Assembly: GCA_900552295.1 (NCBI GenBank)
Contig: URZB01000054.1
Span: 1 to 8,741 of the forward strand
Length of the DNA: 8,741 nt
Source of the DNA: an uncultured Collinsella sp.
GTDB taxonomy: Bacteria; Actinomycetota; Coriobacteriia; Coriobacteriales; Coriobacteriaceae
Reading direction: 5' to 3'
The notes under the pieces are model-generated. The model made no database searches, was not told the DNA's origin, and worked only from the letters and a program-made list of their open reading frames with translations. Both the position numbers and the translations under genes were made by a program. Of this stretch, positions 6,508 to 8,741 are shown in pieces. Every line of letters begins with the position of its first letter. Position 1 is the stretch's first letter.

Positions 6508-6587
6508 TTTTACGTGATGCATATTGTCTTCAACGAGACCCCAGCCGGGGCGATTCCATCGCAAATTTCGGTGACCGGGGCAGCTAA

Positions 6588-8168
6588 TTAGGCGCCGTAT
6601 GGGTTGCGGTCGCGTTCGATGCGTTGGCGGATGTGGGCGTACTCGATAATCAACAGTACCAGCAGTAGGGCCATGATGGCTAGGTAACTCACGACGGCGC
6701 CCATCAGGCCGAGCAGGTTGATCAGAATCACCGGCAAAACCACGCTCACGGCAAAACAAATCAGGTAGACCTTGGTGACGTCACCGGCATGGCGCAGCAC
6801 CGTGATAATGGCGTAGATAAAGTCGATGGCCGCGGTGACGCCGCCGGCGACGACCATCAGCAGCGCCAGCGTACGGTAGCGCTCAAAGCTGAGACCGTAC
6901 ATAAAGCTCATGAGGGGAATACCGGGACCTGTCATAAATGCGGCGCACACGCCGGTGATGACCACGATCAGCGCCATAACGGCAACAATAATCAGGTCAA
7001 AGCGACGACGCTTGCGAGGATTAGCCCAAATGCTCGACAAGCGCAGGAGCTGCGGTTTATAGACAAATCCAATGCTCAACAGAATAGCCTGAGCTGGAAA
7101 AAACAGGGCATTAAAGTACAACTGGTATTTGTAGGCCAGTGTTCCTTCCATCACAAACTTGGGCATGCTCTCGATAAGATTGAACAGGAATAGCGCGCCA
7201 AAGAGTGGGGCGCACTGGACAAACAGGTGGCCGACCTCGCGCAGGCTTACGCGGCGCGATTTTTCGGTCTCGAGCAGGGCGAGCGGCGCGGTGACCAGCA
7301 CGAGCGAGGCGATCGCGGCGATGCCCATGGCAATGGCCGCGATGGGCATGCTACGCGTGAAGAACAGCGCCACGCTGAAGACCGCGATGACGCCGACGGA
7401 GCGTAGCGTTTGACTCATTCCAGCCAAGTAGAGCTTGTCGGCCTGCTGCAGGCGGCCTTCGTACACGTCGGCGACGCCGTCGATGACCTTATACAGGTAG
7501 ACGCCCAGGCCGATCGTCGCCATCTGCGTGTCATAGCCGCGGGCGCTGCTGTACATGAGGCCGCAGCCTAGGGCGAGCGCTCCGCAAAGCCAGCGGTTGA
7601 GCTGGTAGGAGGCAAAGGACGTCTTTTCGTCGATGTCCGAGACCTGGAAATTGCGCACGCCGTAGTTGCACGCGATCATGATGAGCGTGCCGGTGACAAA
7701 GGCGATGGAGAACTTGCCGGCTTCTTCGGCGCCCACGAGCTGCGTAGACACGATGGTGAGCAACGGAAACGCCAGACCCCACACGGCGGTGCCGAGGGTG
7801 TTCCAAAGATAGTCGCGGCTGGTGGCGTGCTCTTCGTATTCAGCCTCTTGCGTGGAGAACCCGCCGCCGTAGACGGCACCGAGCAGACGGTTCCACCAAG
7901 CGTTGACCATGCGGCGGACGGGGCCGGGCTTGCGATCGCGTTCGCGCCGGCGACGTGTGGCTTGGCTGCTATCGGGCCCGCCGGCGTTGCGCTGACTCAG
8001 CTCTTGGATGCGTGCGAGTTCCTCGGCAGTGTGCGAGGCAGGGCAGAGGCCGTTCTCGATGCGGCCGCCCTGGGCCTTCGCGGCGCCGTCTCTCGATGCA
8101 GCGGGGTTGGAGACGCCGTTGCGGCGGGCGATGGCGCGGCGAATGCTATCGAGGGGCGTGATGCTCAA
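6588..8168 (-). CDS. Wzx/MOP-superfamily polysaccharide flippase-like membrane protein
   Basis: Polytopic membrane protein resembling oligosaccharide or lipid-linked precursor flippases, expected to move undecaprenyl-linked sugars across the cytoplasmic membrane. 526 residues. The first about 115 are hydrophilic and polar, with an Arg-rich stretch TRRRRERDRK (71-80). From about residue 120 there are roughly 12-14 hydrophobic segments, including YLWNTLGTAVWGLAFPLLTIV and the final very hydrophobic segment at 484-508, ending in a short charged tail. The start codon is TTG at 8168-8166, chosen because AAAGGA (8181-8176) sits 7 nt upstream and no ATG occurs in frame before M87. An alternative start at M87 would remove the polar extension. 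There are no glycosyltransferase or polymerase genes beside it, so it is an orphan flippase candidate. The family call rests on overall hydropathy and MOP-like sequence style, not on a diagnostic motif. Confidence 0.72.
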   Translation of the reverse strand: MSITPLDSIRRAIARRNGVSNPAASRDGAAKAQGGRIENGLCPASHTAEELARIQELSQRNAGGPDSSQATRRRRERDRKPGPVRRMVNAWWNRLLGAVYGGGFSTQEAEYEEHATSRDYLWNTLGTAVWGLAFPLLTIVSTQLVGAEEAGKFSIAFVTGTLIMIACNYGVRNFQVSDIDEKTSFASYQLNRWLCGALALGCGLMYSSARGYDTQMATIGLGVYLYKVIDGVADVYEGRLQQADKLYLAGMSQTLRSVGVIAVFSVALFFTRSMPIAAIAMGIAAIASLVLVTAPLALLETEKSRRVSLREVGHLFVQCAPLFGALFLFNLIESMPKFVMEGTLAYKYQLYFNALFFPAQAILLSIGFVYKPQLLRLSSIWANPRKRRRFDLIIVAVMALIVVITGVCAAFMTGPGIPLMSFMYGLSFERYRTLALLMVVAGGVTAAIDFIYAIITVLRHAGDVTKVYLICFAVSVVLPVILINLLGLMGAVVSYLAIMALLLVLLIIEYAHIRQRIERDRNPYGA

Positions 8169-8175
8169 AGCGGAG

Positions 8176-8181
8176 TCCTTT
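8176..8181 (-). promoter_or_regulatory. Ribosome site that fixes the flippase TTG start
   Basis: AAAGGA on the minus strand, 7 nt before the TTG at 8168. It is the reason for preferring the TTG over the downstream ATG at codon 87. A -10-like TATACT lies further upstream at 8202-8197, but no good -35 is found at 16-18 nt from it. Confidence 0.55.
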
Positions 8182-8227
8182 CTATTGCTGCGCTTTAGTA
8201 TAGACGCGACGGTGTTCGCTCGTGTTT

Positions 8228-8244
8228 TTGAACGGATTGTTCAA
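8228..8244. promoter_or_regulatory. 17-bp inverted repeat, candidate operator between flippase and lactate permease
   Basis: TTGAAC (8228-8233) and GTTCAA (8239-8244) are perfect inverted arms around GGATT. It lies in the 180-bp divergent region, 105 bp before the permease ATG, and about 26 bp upstream of the flippase -10-like site. Dyads of this size are typical for dimeric repressors such as GntR-type lactate regulators, but no regulator gene is in view. Confidence 0.4.
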
Positions 8245-8348
8245 TAATTTCGGCGGGCGGCTGTAATTTGTCGGTAAACGTGCGGTATCCTGTTGAAGTT
8301 TTGTGACACCCTCGATGCCGCCCACGCGGTACCAAGGAGCTTCTACCT

Positions 8349-8741
8349 ATGGACGTCGCCGCATTCTTACTGGCTCTTGTGCCGATTATTTGGCTGGTCG
8401 TGATGCTGCTGTGCTTTAAATGGCCAGCTTGGAAGGCCGCTATCGGATCGTTTGTCCTTTCGTGCTTGCTTGCCTTCGCATGGTGGCACCTGCCGGCAGC
8501 GCAGATCGCGACCGCCTCGCTCGAAGGTTTTTTGATGGCTCTGTGGCCCATCGTCCTGGTGATCATCGCCGCGGTGTTCACGTATAACCTGTGCGTTCGT
8601 ACGGGCGCCATGGACGTGATCGGCAGCATGATCACCTCCATCAGCAGCGACCGCCGTCTGCTGGCGCTGCTCGTGGCTTGGTGCTTCGGTGGCTTTATGG
8701 ATAGGCAAGAAAGTGACGAGGAAGATCGTAAAGGGTATGGG
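8349..8741 (+). CDS. lldP: L-lactate permease, N-terminal part, apparently interrupted near 8700
   Basis: Membrane symporter of the LldP/LctP family that imports L-lactate (or glycolate) with protons. The first 117 residues look normal: a membrane segment at about 3-23, then KWPAWKAAIGSF, EGFLMALWPIVLVIIAAVFTYNL, GAMDVIGSMITSISSDRRLLALLVAW and CFGGFM. Family members continue at this point with an E-G-M/V-A-G-F-G-T motif. Here the frame instead reads DRQESDEEDRKGYG, which is highly charged and cannot be part of the membrane domain, and stays open to the window edge (131 codons of an expected 500-550). The start is supported by AAGGAG at 8334-8339, 9 nt before the ATG. The gene is divergent from the flippase. 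No single-base frameshift restores the motif in the visible tail, so insertion or rearrangement is more likely than a point error. Confidence 0.82.
   Translation, partial: MDVAAFLLALVPIIWLVVMLLCFKWPAWKAAIGSFVLSCLLAFAWWHLPAAQIATASLEGFLMALWPIVLVIIAAVFTYNLCVRTGAMDVIGSMITSISSDRRLLALLVAWCFGGFMDRQESDEEDRKGYG
8701..8741. other. Foreign-looking sequence at the permease break, possible element boundary
   Basis: The last 41 bases are 32 purines and contain only three C, unlike the surrounding C- and G-rich coding DNA. None of the three plus frames resembles the expected lactate permease continuation. On the minus strand one frame reads HTLYDLPRHFLAYP and then meets a stop created across the junction (8698-8696), which is compatible with a gene of an inserted element ending at its edge, but this is too short to identify. 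It could instead be an assembly join. Confidence 0.4.

Larger units (their letters stand above)
6271..6587. other. AT-richer convergent intergenic region of 317 bp
   Basis: Located between the convergent phosphatase and flippase genes and visibly more AT-rich than both. It holds GTAGC (6283-6287) and GCTAC (6311-6315), which can pair and are followed by TTTTG, a weak terminator for the phosphatase; two direct copies of GGGACGGGG; the 13-bp inverted repeat element; and a GCGAT-TCC-ATCGC hairpin (6550-6562) plus a CCCC-AGCC-GGGG dyad (6539-6550) that may serve the flippase 3' end. The string AGCTAATT occurs at 6285-6292 and again at 6582-6589, next to the two gene ends. No plausible protein gene is seen. 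Confidence 0.6.

Noticed and set aside
8319..8338. Minus-strand TTGGTACCGCG, similar to the T-box antiterminator core
   Set aside because: The specifier stem and stem I would have to lie inside the lldP coding sequence, and the downstream gene is a flippase, not an amino-acid gene. Judged to be chance.
8195..8641. Minus-strand open frame of 148 codons opposite the permease
   Set aside because: Antisense to a recognisable lactate permease; low-quality composition and it crosses the promoter region.

Overview
The window looks like chromosomal DNA from a high-GC, low-complexity-operon bacterium of the Coriobacteriia (Actinomycetota) type. A gut Collinsella-like organism is my best guess, from the strong G/C third-position bias, the Clostridium-like short SerA, and the style of the proteins and intergenic DNA. 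This placement is inference; no rRNA or marker gene is present.

Layout from left to right: (1) the 5' two thirds of an M20-family metallopeptidase gene (minus strand, C-terminus off the left edge), with a perfect 17-bp palindrome overlapping its putative promoter. (2) A rho-independent terminator ending a serC-serA pair on the minus strand; these are the second and first enzymes of serine synthesis from 3-phosphoglycerate, and serC is transcribed first. (3) A 226-bp gap with a degenerate-looking short reading frame, then a CvrA/NhaP2-type cation/proton antiporter with two C-terminal TrkA-C domains (minus). (4) A divergent promoter region and a PPP-type metallophosphoesterase (plus). (5) A 317-bp convergent intergenic region that is unusually AT-rich for the window and holds a nearly perfect long inverted repeat around a structured core, plus short direct repeats. 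(6) A Wzx/MATE-like polysaccharide flippase (minus, TTG start). (7) A divergent promoter region with a second palindrome, and the start of an L-lactate permease (plus).

The metabolic core is ordinary housekeeping: serine synthesis, ion homeostasis, a phosphatase and a transporter for polysaccharide precursors. The most notable signal is at the right edge. After 117 residues of normal lactate permease, the reading frame abruptly loses the conserved family sequence at about position 8700 and continues into purine-rich, charged, unrelated sequence to the end of the window. I read this as the probable left boundary of an inserted element, such as an integrative element or transposon, or else an assembly join. 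Only about 40 bases of it are visible, so its identity cannot be decided here. No CRISPR array, tRNA, rRNA or complete insertion sequence is visible.
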